Source: Lachnospiraceae bacterium (GTDB lineage: Bacteria; Bacillota; Clostridia; Lachnospirales; Lachnospiraceae). Taken from it: a stretch of 64,000 nucleotides of DNA. This document shows positions 7,966 through 17,212 of this stretch, in pieces. The stretch lies in contig JAGAQI010000104.1 in NCBI GenBank assembly GCA_017622795.1, positions 1-64,000 on the forward strand. Direction: 5' to 3'. How positions within the stretch are numbered: the stretch's first letter is position 1; every line of letters begins with the position of its first letter. Position numbers and translations under genes: made by a program. A model generated the notes under the pieces. It had not been told where the DNA came from, searched no databases, and saw only the letters and a program-made list of their open reading frames with translations.

Positions 7966-9267
7966 ATGGATGTTACAAAGAAAAAGAAGCTGCGCAACAA
8001 ATTAATCGCAGGTATTGGTATAGGGTTTATCCTGACGGTTTTGTGGATTATCTTTATGATGAAATTATTGGAAAAAGGAGTCGTCAGCACTGCGGTGGCA
8101 TCGATTTCCATTATAGGTATTCTTTTGGTTACGTGTGTTTCCATCTTTTTGATGATTCGGTTTTTTCTCGGAAAAATCATGAAGATTTTTACCGGTATGC
8201 ATGATATGACGGATGAGGCGATGAATCTGGGCATGAACAAACTGATGGAGCGTAACGATGAAATCGGTGAAATGGCCCGTTCTGTGCAGGAAACCTTTTC
8301 TTCCATCGGTAACGTGGTAGTAGGAATCCGAAAGGCTTCCGCGGAATTGGGAGAAGTTTCTGATGAATTTCAGGCAATTTTTGAAAATATGGCAACTGCA
8401 GTGGAACAGACGGAACAGGAGGTAGAAAGCATTTCTGCAAACAGTACACTGCAAGCGGAACAGGTAGCAGATATGAAGGTAAAAATCGATGCCATCAGTG
8501 CTGCCATTGAAAAGATTGCGGCTAATGTTGAGAATCTGGCGGAGAGCGCCGAGTTAATGGGCAAGTATGATGTTTCCGTGGAAAAGATTTTAGAGGAACT
8601 GGTTGCCATCAGCAAAAAGAGCAGCGAGGCAATGGAAAATGTAAGACAACAGACAGAGCTGACCAACCAGTCTGCCCAGAAAATCCGGTCCGCTACCGAG
8701 ATTATTGCCGGAATTTCTGCACAGACCAATTTGCTTGCGTTGAATGCCAGCATTGAAGCTGCAAGAGCTGGTGATCACGGAAGGGGCTTCGCTGTTGTAG
8801 CAGAAGAAATTCGGGCATTGGCTGACCAGTCCAAGGAATCTACCGGACAGATTGAAGCGGTGGTAGCAGCTCTGTTGGACAATGCAGACATTAGTGTTGC
8901 AGTTACTAAGGAAGTGTCCGATGCTTTTGTCAAGCAGAATGAAAAAATTCAAGAAACCGAAACCATCTTTGGTTCCTTGAATAAAGAAATCGGAAAAGTC
9001 AGTGATTCTATTCAGAAAATTGCCGGAGAAGTAAATGACCTGAATAACCATAAGAAAGTAGTGGAAGCCGGTATCGATTCGCTGACCGTTACTTCACAGC
9101 AAAATGCGGCAAGTGCAGAAATTACTACAGAGAATGTGGAAGAGTTCAGCCAGATTGTGGACGAGTGTAACAAGGCAACAGAAACTGTCGTGAAGGTTTC
9201 CATGGAGCTGATTGGTTATATCGGAGAATTTGGCGAGGATGCCATCAAAGAAAAAATAGTCATGTAA
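7966..9267 (+). CDS. Methyl-accepting chemotaxis-type protein without a ligand domain
   Basis: A 433-residue receptor. Two membrane helices lie at about residues 15-37 and 44-70 with only a few residues between them, so there is no extracytoplasmic sensor domain. A HAMP-like region and the long cytoplasmic coiled coil follow. The hairpin tip carries the signature [30 protein letters not shown] in its conserved form, which contacts CheA and CheW. The start follows an AAAGGAG site at 7950. Monocistronic, with a terminator after it. It would sense a membrane or cytoplasmic signal. The promoter repeats link it to the two-component system at 218 rather than to the flagellar sigma factor. Confidence 0.9.
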   Translation: MDVTKKKKLRNKLIAGIGIGFILTVLWIIFMMKLLEKGVVSTAVASISIIGILLVTCVSIFLMIRFFLGKIMKIFTGMHDMTDEAMNLGMNKLMERNDEIGEMARSVQETFSSIGNVVVGIRKASAELGEVSDEFQAIFENMATAVEQTEQEVESISANSTLQAEQVADMKVKIDAISAAIEKIAANVENLAESAELMGKYDVSVEKILEELVAISKKSSEAMENVRQQTELTNQSAQKIRSATEIIAGISAQTNLLALNASIEAARAGDHGRGFAVVAEEIRALADQSKESTGQIEAVVAALLDNADISVAVTKEVSDAFVKQNEKIQETETIFGSLNKEIGKVSDSIQKIAGEVNDLNNHKKVVEAGIDSLTVTSQQNAASAEITTENVEEFSQIVDECNKATETVVKVSMELIGYIGEFGEDAIKEKIVM

Positions 9268-9273
9268 AAAAGG

Positions 9274-9313
9274 ATGCTGTCGGCAGAAATGTCGGCAGCA
9301 TTTTCTGTTTTTC
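9274..9313 (+). terminator. Terminator after the chemoreceptor
   Basis: ATGCTGTCGG (9274-9283) pairs with 9292-9301 (two G-U pairs), followed by a T-rich run to 9313. Confidence 0.75.
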
Positions 9314-9328
9314 GCAGTTCTTTTCATT

Positions 9329-9383
9329 TTTAATATTTCATTAACATTTCCCCAACATTTCAAAAATATCCCCCTGTTAGAAT
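9329..9383 (+). promoter_or_regulatory. Promoter with four consecutive 11-bp repeats
   Basis: Four units in exact 11-base register cover 9329-9339, 9340-9350, 9351-9361 and 9362-9372. The first three end ATTTC and share a TTAAYATTTC core; the fourth is degenerate. A TAGAAT -10-like hexamer is at 9378-9383. This arrangement fits cooperative binding of an OmpR/PhoP-type dimer array. Confidence 0.55.
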
Positions 9384-9436
9384 AAGGCCATAAGATGAAA
9401 AAAACAAATCAAATAAAAGAAAAGGAGAAATTCAAA

Positions 9437-9817
9437 ATGGAAAAGAAAAATTTTATTAAGTTAGTATTAGGCGTAGTTGGTGGTTTATTATTCTCTCTCG
9501 GTATGTGCATGTGTTTGCTTCCTGAGTGGAATATGTTTACTGCAGGTGTTGTTTTTGCGGCTGTAGGTGCTCTTGTTCTTTTGGTAACATTGATAGTGCA
9601 TTGCAAGCAGTCCGGTAAAAAGATTAAGCTTCCAAGTGCAAAGGTTGTGTTAAAGACTCTTTACGGCGTGTTTGCTACCTTAGTTTTTGGCCTTGGTATG
9701 TGTATGGTTATGGTATTTAAAGGCATGATGATCTGGGGAATTTTAATTGGCATTGTTGGTATTGTGTTACTGCTGTTCCTGATTCCGATGTGCTTCGGTT
9801 TTAAGAAAGCAGAGTAA
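9437..9817 (+). CDS. Small membrane protein with duplicated two-helix unit
   Basis: A 126-residue protein made of two similar halves. Each half has a helix carrying a GLLFSLGMCM or TLVFGLGMCM motif, a short loop with an aromatic residue, and a second glycine-rich helix ending in a basic stretch. The single-unit relative is encoded at 2912. The start at 9437 has an AAAGGAG site 11 bases upstream; the in-frame ATG at 9395 has none. Function unknown; four membrane helices are predicted. The promoter carries four repeats of the kind found before the response regulator at 218, so induction by that system is likely (inference). Confidence 0.8.
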   Translation: MEKKNFIKLVLGVVGGLLFSLGMCMCLLPEWNMFTAGVVFAAVGALVLLVTLIVHCKQSGKKIKLPSAKVVLKTLYGVFATLVFGLGMCMVMVFKGMMIWGILIGIVGIVLLLFLIPMCFGFKKAE

Positions 9818-9878
9818 TATTTTTTTCTCCTCCGGGCATACTGTTAAACAGGATAGGAAAATTCTATCATATATGTAA

Positions 9879-11198
<1,320 letters not shown>

Positions 11199-11210
11199 GT
11201 ATTACAAAAG

Positions 11211-11262
11211 AAAAGCCTATCGGGATGTTTATTAGAAAGAACATCCCGATAGGCTTTTTGCT
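11211..11262. terminator. Strong terminator after enolase
   Basis: A perfect 19-bp stem joins 11211-11229 with 11240-11258 around a 10-base loop, with T and A runs on the two sides. It also serves the converging gene ending at 11275. Confidence 0.92.
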
Positions 11263-11274
11263 TGAAATTAGTTA

Positions 11275-11793
11275 TTAACTGATGTCTGCATGAAGCAAGC
11301 TTTTACGGACTAAACGATAAGCTGGACGCTCTGCCTGACGATATATATCACTGTGGTGTACAGGATACATACCGTCATTTTTATAAGCAACATAATATGG
11401 TTTCCATTCTTCCAAAGTAAAAGGAAGAATGCCTTTTGCAATTAGCTTTTCTGCAGATTTTGCACAATTGTTTAAATCAGTTCTGGTGCCTGGAACGCTA
11501 TAATTTGCGGAGGCAACAAACAATTCAAATAATTCCTCCGGGTCTAAGGCTCGTGCTTTCCATGCCGCAAGGTTGATTCGGCAGAAAGTTTCAGAAATCG
11601 GTTCGTATAAAGGGATGGAAGCGTTAGCAGGAGTTGATTCATACTCTGTGAAAAAGTATTGTTTTGCTTTTTCTTTATCCGACAACATATGTTCCACGCC
11701 AAAAACAGCCTGATAGCACATTTTTATAACGTCCTGCATCTGCATAGACGGATGAAGCTCTATTTGGTGTTTTAAGTAATAACTAAAATCCAT
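11275..11793 (-). CDS. Conserved hypothetical protein
   Basis: A 172-residue soluble protein that I do not recognise. It has no signal peptide or membrane helix. Visible features are a segment of aromatic and acidic residues (FELFVASANYSVPGTRTDL) and a C-terminal motif with two histidines (GMYPVHHSDIYRQAERPAYRLV), which could be metal or nucleotide ligands. ATG 11793 is chosen because an AAAGGA site lies 8 bases before it; the ATG at 11811 has no such site. It is transcribed toward enolase and ends at the shared terminator. The gap to the transglutaminase gene upstream on the same strand is 71 bases, so they may be co-transcribed. Confidence 0.7.
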   Translation of the reverse strand: MDFSYYLKHQIELHPSMQMQDVIKMCYQAVFGVEHMLSDKEKAKQYFFTEYESTPANASIPLYEPISETFCRINLAAWKARALDPEELFELFVASANYSVPGTRTDLNNCAKSAEKLIAKGILPFTLEEWKPYYVAYKNDGMYPVHHSDIYRQAERPAYRLVRKSLLHADIS

Positions 11794-11864
11794 ACAATAC
11801 ATCCTTTGCATTTTTGTGAAATGAGTATACCATATTCCTCGGAAAAAAGGAACGTATAAATTTG

Positions 11865-13214
11865 TTAATTAATAATGATATGGAGTAAAGAATGGTTCTC
11901 TCCCAGTGGTTCTTCCGGGAAATAGGTGATGTTTCCGGATAGTCCCAGCATTTGGTAGGTTAGTTGAAGGAGTGAGTCCTCCGTAAGAGAACTGTTTACC
12001 GGATATACCAGAGTAATAATATCCTGCTCTGCCTGTTTTTGGATTAAAGCAGAAGCTTCGTCCTCTGTGGCGCAGATAACCTCAGCATATGGATATAAAC
12101 GGTAGGATGTGTCGTCACAGTTATGGACCCCGCCGCATTCACAAATCCAGGAGATGTGGTCATCCAGTCTGGAAATTTCTTCATCAGTCATTAGAAAATG
12201 TGTGTAAAGAAGGAGTTCGGGATGGCTTTTTACCGGATCATCCCAGGTGACATCAATATGATACCACTCTCCTTCGATTTGCACCAAATTCCATGCGTGC
12301 ACATCGTTCCAGACATATTCGCAAGGAACTTCAGCCAGCATCATGAAAAGTTGAAAAGTGGAGGCATAACCGGAGCAGACCGCCAGTCCGTTTAACAGAG
12401 CTCCCTCTGCGTAATGGGAAGGGCCACCGGAACCGGAGGCGGCAGTGGTCTCATCATAAGTTGTATTCCGGATGAGATAGTCGTGAACGGCCAATACTGC
12501 ATCTATATCGGATAGTTCCTGTAGATGCAGTTCTTCGGCGATAGCAAACAATTGCCGGTAGGCAAGCAATTCATTGTCGGTTAAAAAAGAAATATCTCCG
12601 GTGCGTAATGCATAGCGGATTGCTAAATCCGTTTGTGTTGTTTTCATGTCGGAAAAACGGAGATAATAACCGTTGTGGTATTTGGTAAGACTTTCAGCTT
12701 CTAACGAAAGAATTTCCGGGAAAAGCTGTAAATATTCTTCCGGGGTGTGAAGCATAGTGATATCCTCTACCATAAGCCCGAATTTATAATAACCGCCCAA
12801 AGCCATCTGAAACAATTGCCGGTTAGCTTCCTCCGCAGAGGTAAGCACGGTTTCTTCTAAAATGGTATCCTCCCGGTAGGTTAGGTCAGGAAAACCTGTC
12901 GGAATCACCGGAGCCGGAGTCGGTGTGCTAGTCACTGTTGGAGCCGGAGTCGGTGTGCTTGTCGGCAGAGGAGTCGGTGTTGGCGTACTGGTTGCTGTTG
13001 GAGCCGGAGTCGGTGTGCTAGTCGGCAGAGGAGTCGGTGTTGGCGTATTAGTTGCTGATGGAACCGGTGTCGAGGTGTTTGTCGGCAGTGGTGTGGTTAC
13101 CGCCAGTGTCGGCACAGGACTTGCTACAGACTTTTCCTGTGTTTTGTTGCAAGCGACCGGCAAAAGCAATAAAAAAATACACAGAAGTAATAATTTTAGT
13201 TTTCGTGATGTCAT
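11865..13214 (-). CDS. Transglutaminase-like lipoprotein with Thr/Pro repeat stalk
   Basis: A 449-residue secreted lipoprotein. The signal peptide ends in the lipobox PVAC (Cys about 22). A Thr-Pro-rich stalk (about 30-105) follows, built from 20-residue repeats of the form TPTPTPLPTSTPTPAPTATS. The C-terminal half holds a transglutaminase-like cysteine-protease fold: Cys in GLAVCSGYASTFQLF, His in NDVHAWNLV and Asp in HIDVTWDDP. Proteins of this type are usually surface peptidases or cyclases rather than crosslinkers. Its ATG overlaps the stop codon of the AraC regulator (ATGA), so the pair is translationally coupled and that regulator may control it. Confidence 0.85.
   Translation of the reverse strand: MTSRKLKLLLLCIFLLLLPVACNKTQEKSVASPVPTLAVTTPLPTNTSTPVPSATNTPTPTPLPTSTPTPAPTATSTPTPTPLPTSTPTPAPTVTSTPTPAPVIPTGFPDLTYREDTILEETVLTSAEEANRQLFQMALGGYYKFGLMVEDITMLHTPEEYLQLFPEILSLEAESLTKYHNGYYLRFSDMKTTQTDLAIRYALRTGDISFLTDNELLAYRQLFAIAEELHLQELSDIDAVLAVHDYLIRNTTYDETTAASGSGGPSHYAEGALLNGLAVCSGYASTFQLFMMLAEVPCEYVWNDVHAWNLVQIEGEWYHIDVTWDDPVKSHPELLLYTHFLMTDEEISRLDDHISWICECGGVHNCDDTSYRLYPYAEVICATEDEASALIQKQAEQDIITLVYPVNSSLTEDSLLQLTYQMLGLSGNITYFPEEPLGENHSLLHIIIN
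12940..13059. repeat. 60-bp tandem repeat in the lipoprotein stalk
   Basis: Two nearly identical 60-base units (12940-12999 and 13000-13059) with partial units on both sides encode the Thr-Pro stalk. The near identity at DNA level suggests recent slippage or recombination, so copy number may vary between strains. Confidence 0.85.
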
Positions 13215-14092
13215 GATTTCATATCTCCTCTTGCCAATAATTCTTTATATTCTTTCGGGGACAAACCATATTCTTTTTTGAACGCCCGGTAAAAGCTGGA
13301 ATAATCACTGAACCCGCAGCGTAAGGATGCTTCCATAATATCTGCATTACTGAGGATGGCGTCCCGGCATTGCTCCAGCCGTTTTTTCATAATATATTGA
13401 TGTACGGACATTCCCAAGTTTTCCTTAAATACATGGGCAATGTGGTACTTGTTCACATAAAATTCATTGGATAACCGTTCTAGGGATAAGTCCTCTTCCA
13501 GATGTCCTTCAATAAAGGAAATCAGATTTTGATACAGACTTTGTTCTTCTTTTTGCGTTGCCGGATGTTCCTGTTCGTAGACGGTCCGGTTGACGTGCAG
13601 TAATAAGTCGTTGATGCAGAGCGAAAGCTTGGCTTCTTTACCAAAACGGTCAAAATGGATTTCTTCCAGAATCTGAAATACTTTTGATTTAATGGTATTA
13701 AAGGCAATAACATCGTAATGATATACATACTGCTTGGTAATGGAGACATGCTGCATCAGGTATCCGTAGTCGGAAGAAAGCTGCATCAACTGGTTACAAT
13801 AGTCTCTTGTAATCCAGAAGACGATACGTTGGTAAGGCAGCTCCTCGTTTTTTAGTTCAATGTGATGTTTTACCAGTGGCGGAATTAAAACCATGTCTCC
13901 TGGACGTAGGTTATAGCGGATTCCGCTAATCTCTATGTCTGCTTCCCCACCCAGAAAAAAATAGAATTCATAATAATCGTGGGTGTGGTTTTTCTGCTTG
14001 GACATATGGGTATCATCATAGTAATAAATTTCAAAGTCCTTGGACAACATATATTGCCGCGGACTAAAGGTAGTACGAAGGTATTTTTTCAT
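13211..14092 (-). CDS. AraC-family transcriptional regulator with cupin domain
   Basis: About 293 residues. The N-terminal cupin (HDYYEFYFFLGGEADIEISG, LRPGDMVLIPPLVKHHIEL) is the usual ligand domain of sugar-responsive AraC regulators. The C-terminal double helix-turn-helix (about 190-290) shows LSLERLSNEFYVNKYHIAHVFK and the signature GFSDYSSFYRAFKKEYGLSPKEY. ATG 14092 is preferred to an upstream TTG, though its ribosome binding site (TTGGA) is weak. It is divergent from uxuA, with about 200 bases between them, and overlaps the downstream transglutaminase gene by four bases. Targets could be either neighbour; the coupled lipoprotein gene is the safer guess. Confidence 0.9.
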   Translation of the reverse strand: MKKYLRTTFSPRQYMLSKDFEIYYYDDTHMSKQKNHTHDYYEFYFFLGGEADIEISGIRYNLRPGDMVLIPPLVKHHIELKNEELPYQRIVFWITRDYCNQLMQLSSDYGYLMQHVSITKQYVYHYDVIAFNTIKSKVFQILEEIHFDRFGKEAKLSLCINDLLLHVNRTVYEQEHPATQKEEQSLYQNLISFIEGHLEEDLSLERLSNEFYVNKYHIAHVFKENLGMSVHQYIMKKRLEQCRDAILSNADIMEASLRCGFSDYSSFYRAFKKEYGLSPKEYKELLARGDMKS

Positions 14093-14206
14093 AATACAAA
14101 TTCCAATCAAGAAAATAAAATTTACAAATTCATCCTACCACAAAACCGCAACTTTTGCAATGTCCACAACAAAACTGCCAATGGTAATTTTTTTTGATTT
14201 CGGTTA

Positions 14207-14220
14207 ACATGTATACAAGT
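14207..14220. promoter_or_regulatory. GntR-type operator before uxuA
   Basis: ACATGTATACAAGT differs at two positions from a perfect palindrome around CTTGTATACAAG. The perfect 12-base palindrome lies before gntR (21529), with a variant before the symporter (21658). It is about 80 bases upstream of the uxuA start. An additional inverted repeat CGGAATA-N4-TATTCCG at 14222-14239 lies next to it. Confidence 0.6.
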
Positions 14221-14298
14221 GGTCGGAATACGAATATTCCGGCACTTTACAAGAAAAAATAATATTGTAAAAGCAAACGAAAGCGAGGGTATTTACTT

Positions 14299-15372
14299 AT
14301 GGAAATGACATTAAGATGGTATGGTTCTAAGTTTGACACAGTAACATTAAAGCAGATTAGACAGATTCCTGGTGTGCATGGGGTTATCACCACTTTGTAT
14401 GATACAGCTCCTGGTGAAGTTTGGAGCAGAGAACGCATCCGTGCCATGAAGGATGAAGTAGAGGCTGCAGGTCTTCGTGTGGCAGGTATCGAAAGCGTAA
14501 ATATTCACGATGCTATTAAGACAGGTGCTCCGGAAAGAGAGCAGTATATTGCTAACTATATTGAAACATTAGAAAATTTAGGTAAAGAAGATATTCATCT
14601 GGTATGCTACAACTTCATGCCGGTATTTGACTGGACACGTACCGAACTGGCTCGTATGAGACCGGACGGTTCCACGGTTCTTGCATACACACAGGAAGCA
14701 GTTGATGCTATCAATCCGGAAGCTATGTTTGAATCCATCGCAGGTGACATGAACGGCACAGTTATGCCGGGCTGGGAGCCGGAGCGTATGGCAAGAGTAA
14801 AAGAACTGTTTGAAGAGTATAAGGACGTTACCGACGAAAAGTTATTTGAGAACTTAAAGTACTTCCTTGAGAAGATTATGCCGGTTTGTGACAAGTACGA
14901 CATCAACATGGCAATTCATCCGGACGATCCTGCATGGAGTGTATTCGGTCTTCCGAGAATCATCATCAACAAGAAGAACATTCTTCGTATGATGCAGATG
15001 GTGGACAACCCTCATAACGGTGTTACCTTCTGTTCCGGTTCTTATGGTACTAACTTAGATAACGACCTTCCTGACATGATTCGTTCTTTAAAGGGCAGAA
15101 TCCACTTTGCACATGTTCGTAACTTAAAGTTCAACAGCCCAACTGATTTCGAAGAAGCTGCTCATCTTTCCGCAGACGGTACCTTTGATATGTACGAAAT
15201 TATGAAGGCTCTTTATGATATCGGTTTTACCGGACCTATCCGTCCTGACCATGGCCGTATGATTTGGGACGAAGTTGCAATGCCTGGTTACGGTCTGTAT
15301 GACAGAGCCCTTGGCGCAACTTATCTCAATGGTCTTTGGGAAGCAATTGAAAAGAGTTCCACAAGAAAGTAA
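14299..15372 (+). CDS. uxuA: Mannonate dehydratase
   Basis: A 357-residue TIM-barrel enzyme that dehydrates D-mannonate to 2-keto-3-deoxygluconate in hexuronate breakdown. It has the family's N-terminal LRWYGSKFDTVTLKQIRQIPGV, the metal-ligand segments NMAIHPDDPAW, CSGSYG and IHFAHVRNLK, and the C-terminal GPIRPDHGRMIWDE. The length is normal. It is the first gene of the uxuAB unit, and a structured element separates it from uxuB. The GntR-type palindrome before it and the hexuronate genes downstream indicate induction by glucuronate or a pathway intermediate. The isomerase UxaC and the KDG kinase and aldolase needed to complete the route are not in this window. Confidence 0.97.
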   Translation: MEMTLRWYGSKFDTVTLKQIRQIPGVHGVITTLYDTAPGEVWSRERIRAMKDEVEAAGLRVAGIESVNIHDAIKTGAPEREQYIANYIETLENLGKEDIHLVCYNFMPVFDWTRTELARMRPDGSTVLAYTQEAVDAINPEAMFESIAGDMNGTVMPGWEPERMARVKELFEEYKDVTDEKLFENLKYFLEKIMPVCDKYDINMAIHPDDPAWSVFGLPRIIINKKNILRMMQMVDNPHNGVTFCSGSYGTNLDNDLPDMIRSLKGRIHFAHVRNLKFNSPTDFEEAAHLSADGTFDMYEIMKALYDIGFTGPIRPDHGRMIWDEVAMPGYGLYDRALGATYLNGLWEAIEKSSTRK

Positions 15373-15374
15373 TT

Positions 15375-15564
15375 TGACGTTTGTGTAAAAATAGCTTTTG
15401 CCCTTACGATATCCGTGTCCGCCTGACTCATCTTACAGTTGTACACCCAGCCCGGAACAAGCAAAAAAGATGCTTGTCCGTACTGTTTGTACAACCGTAG
15501 TTTGAGATGTCGGACACTTGGATATTGTAAGGTCTAAAAGCTGATGATTTACGGCAAAACGTCA
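15375..15564 (+). ncRNA. Structured repeat element, copy B, between uxuA and uxuB
   Basis: The core (15401-15533) repeats copy A with compensated stems: 15402-15414 with 15520-15532, 15415-15421 with 15511-15517, 15433-15445 with 15488-15500, and 15454-15462 with 15472-15479 (one bulged A). Compared with copy A, T-A pairs become C-G, G-C becomes A-T and A-T becomes G-C. An outer imperfect helix extends to 15375 and 15564. It fills the intercistronic gap, starting right after the uxuA stop and ending before the uxuB ribosome binding site at 15583. It could set relative uxuA and uxuB mRNA levels, or it may be an independent or mobile RNA. Confidence 0.65.
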
Positions 15565-15596
15565 TATTATGTTCTTGTGTTATAGGAGGATATAAA

Positions 15597-17207
15597 ATGA
15601 TTTTAAGTAAGAGTGGTTTAGAAAATAAGGCGCAGTGGGAAGCAGCGGGATATGCTCTTCCTAAGTTTGACCGCGAAGCAGTAACCAAGGCAACTAAGGA
15701 AAATCCATTCTGGATTCATTTTGGTGCCGGTAATATTTTCCGTGCGTTTCAGGCAAACGTAATGCAGAATCTGTTAAATGACGGTTCCTTTGACAAAGGC
15801 CTTATTGTAGCGGAAGGTTTTGACTATGAAATCGTAGAGAAGATGAACCGTCCGCACGATGATTATACTATTTTAGTTACCTTAAAGGCAGACGGCAATA
15901 TCGAAAAGACTGTTGTTGGCAGTGTAGTGGAATCCTGCATTTTGGATTCTGAAAATACAGCGGAATATGACCGCTTAAAGGAGATTTTCACAAAGAAGTC
16001 CCTGCAGATGGTATCCTTCACTATTACTGAAAAGGGCTACAGCCTGGTAAATGGTAAGGGTGAGTTGCTTCCTGCAGTAGAGGCAGACTTTGCGGCAGGT
16101 CCAAATAAGCCTGCGAGCTACATCGGTAAGGTGGCATCCCTGCTCTATACACGTTTCTTAAACGGTGCTACACCAATTGCTATGGTAAGTATGGATAACT
16201 GCTCTCATAACGGTGACAAGTTATATGCTGCTATCAAGGCATTTGCAGAAAAGTGGACCGAAAACGGTACTGCAGAAGCCGGCTTCTTAGGTTACATTAA
16301 CGATAGAAATAAGGTTTCCTTCCCTTGGTCTATGATTGATAAGATTACACCAAGACCGGATGCTTCCGTAGAAGAAATCTTAAAGAAGGATGGTATCGAA
16401 GGTTTAGAGCCTGTTATCACTTCTAAGAACACCTACGTAGCTCCTTTTGTAAACGCAGAAGAGTGTGAATATCTGGTTATCGAAGACTGGTTCCCGAACG
16501 GCAGACCTGCTCTTGAAAAGGGCGGTTTGATGTTCACTGACCGTGAAACCGTAGATAAAGTAGAGAAGATGAAGGTTTGCACCTGCTTAAATCCTCTTCA
16601 TACCGCATTGGCTGTTTACGGCTGTCTCCTTGGTTATGACAAGATTTCTGAGGAAATGAAGGATGCAGAGCTTGTAAAGCTGGTAGAAACCATCGGTTAT
16701 GTGGAAGGTCTTCCGGTAGTAGTTAATCCGGGCGTGCTTGACCCTAAGGAATTCATCGACACCGTACTTAAGGTTCGTATTCCTAACCCATTCATGCCGG
16801 ATACTCCGCAGAGAATTGCTACCGATACTTCCCAGAAGTTAGCAATCCGTTTCGGTGAAACCATTAAGAATTACATTGCTTCTCCTGACAAGAACGTAGC
16901 AGATTTAAAACTTATCCCTCTTGTATTTGCCGGCTGGTTAAGATACCTCATGGCTGTGGATGATGAAGGCAACAAGTTTGAATTAAGTCCGGATCCGCTC
17001 CTTGATACTGTTTGCCCATATGTAGCAGACATCAAGCTTGGCGATACCGATGTAGAAGCTAAAATTAAGCCTGTACTTGAAAATGCAAAGATTTTCGGCG
17101 TGAACCTGTACGAAGCAGGTCTTGCAGACCTGGTTTGCAAGTACTTTACCGAACTCATTGCGGGCAAGGGTGCAGTAAGAGAAACACTGAAGAAGTACAC
17201 AGCATAA
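15597..17207 (+). CDS. uxuB: Fructuronate reductase (mannitol dehydrogenase family)
   Basis: A 536-residue NAD-dependent oxidoreductase that reduces D-fructuronate to D-mannonate, the substrate of UxuA. The N-terminal Rossmann region has the family motif WIHFGAGNIFRAF. The catalytic-domain motif KVCTCLNPLHTALA carries the Lys, Asn and His expected in the mannitol dehydrogenase active site. The size matches clostridial UxuB. It follows uxuA after 224 bases of structured sequence and has an AGGAGG ribosome binding site. Mannitol or tagaturonate reductase activity is the alternative, but the pairing with uxuA decides for fructuronate. Confidence 0.93.
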   Translation: MILSKSGLENKAQWEAAGYALPKFDREAVTKATKENPFWIHFGAGNIFRAFQANVMQNLLNDGSFDKGLIVAEGFDYEIVEKMNRPHDDYTILVTLKADGNIEKTVVGSVVESCILDSENTAEYDRLKEIFTKKSLQMVSFTITEKGYSLVNGKGELLPAVEADFAAGPNKPASYIGKVASLLYTRFLNGATPIAMVSMDNCSHNGDKLYAAIKAFAEKWTENGTAEAGFLGYINDRNKVSFPWSMIDKITPRPDASVEEILKKDGIEGLEPVITSKNTYVAPFVNAEECEYLVIEDWFPNGRPALEKGGLMFTDRETVDKVEKMKVCTCLNPLHTALAVYGCLLGYDKISEEMKDAELVKLVETIGYVEGLPVVVNPGVLDPKEFIDTVLKVRIPNPFMPDTPQRIATDTSQKLAIRFGETIKNYIASPDKNVADLKLIPLVFAGWLRYLMAVDDEGNKFELSPDPLLDTVCPYVADIKLGDTDVEAKIKPVLENAKIFGVNLYEAGLADLVCKYFTELIAGKGAVRETLKKYTA

Positions 17208-17212
17208 AATGG

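Noticed and set aside
12925..13090. Regular repeats that could look like a CRISPR array
   Set aside because: They are in frame and encode a Thr-Pro stalk, with no unique spacers between repeats.
12925..13281. Plus-strand open frame of Gly/Val repeats opposite the lipoprotein stalk
   Set aside because: It is a shadow of the repeat on the other strand with no ribosome binding site.
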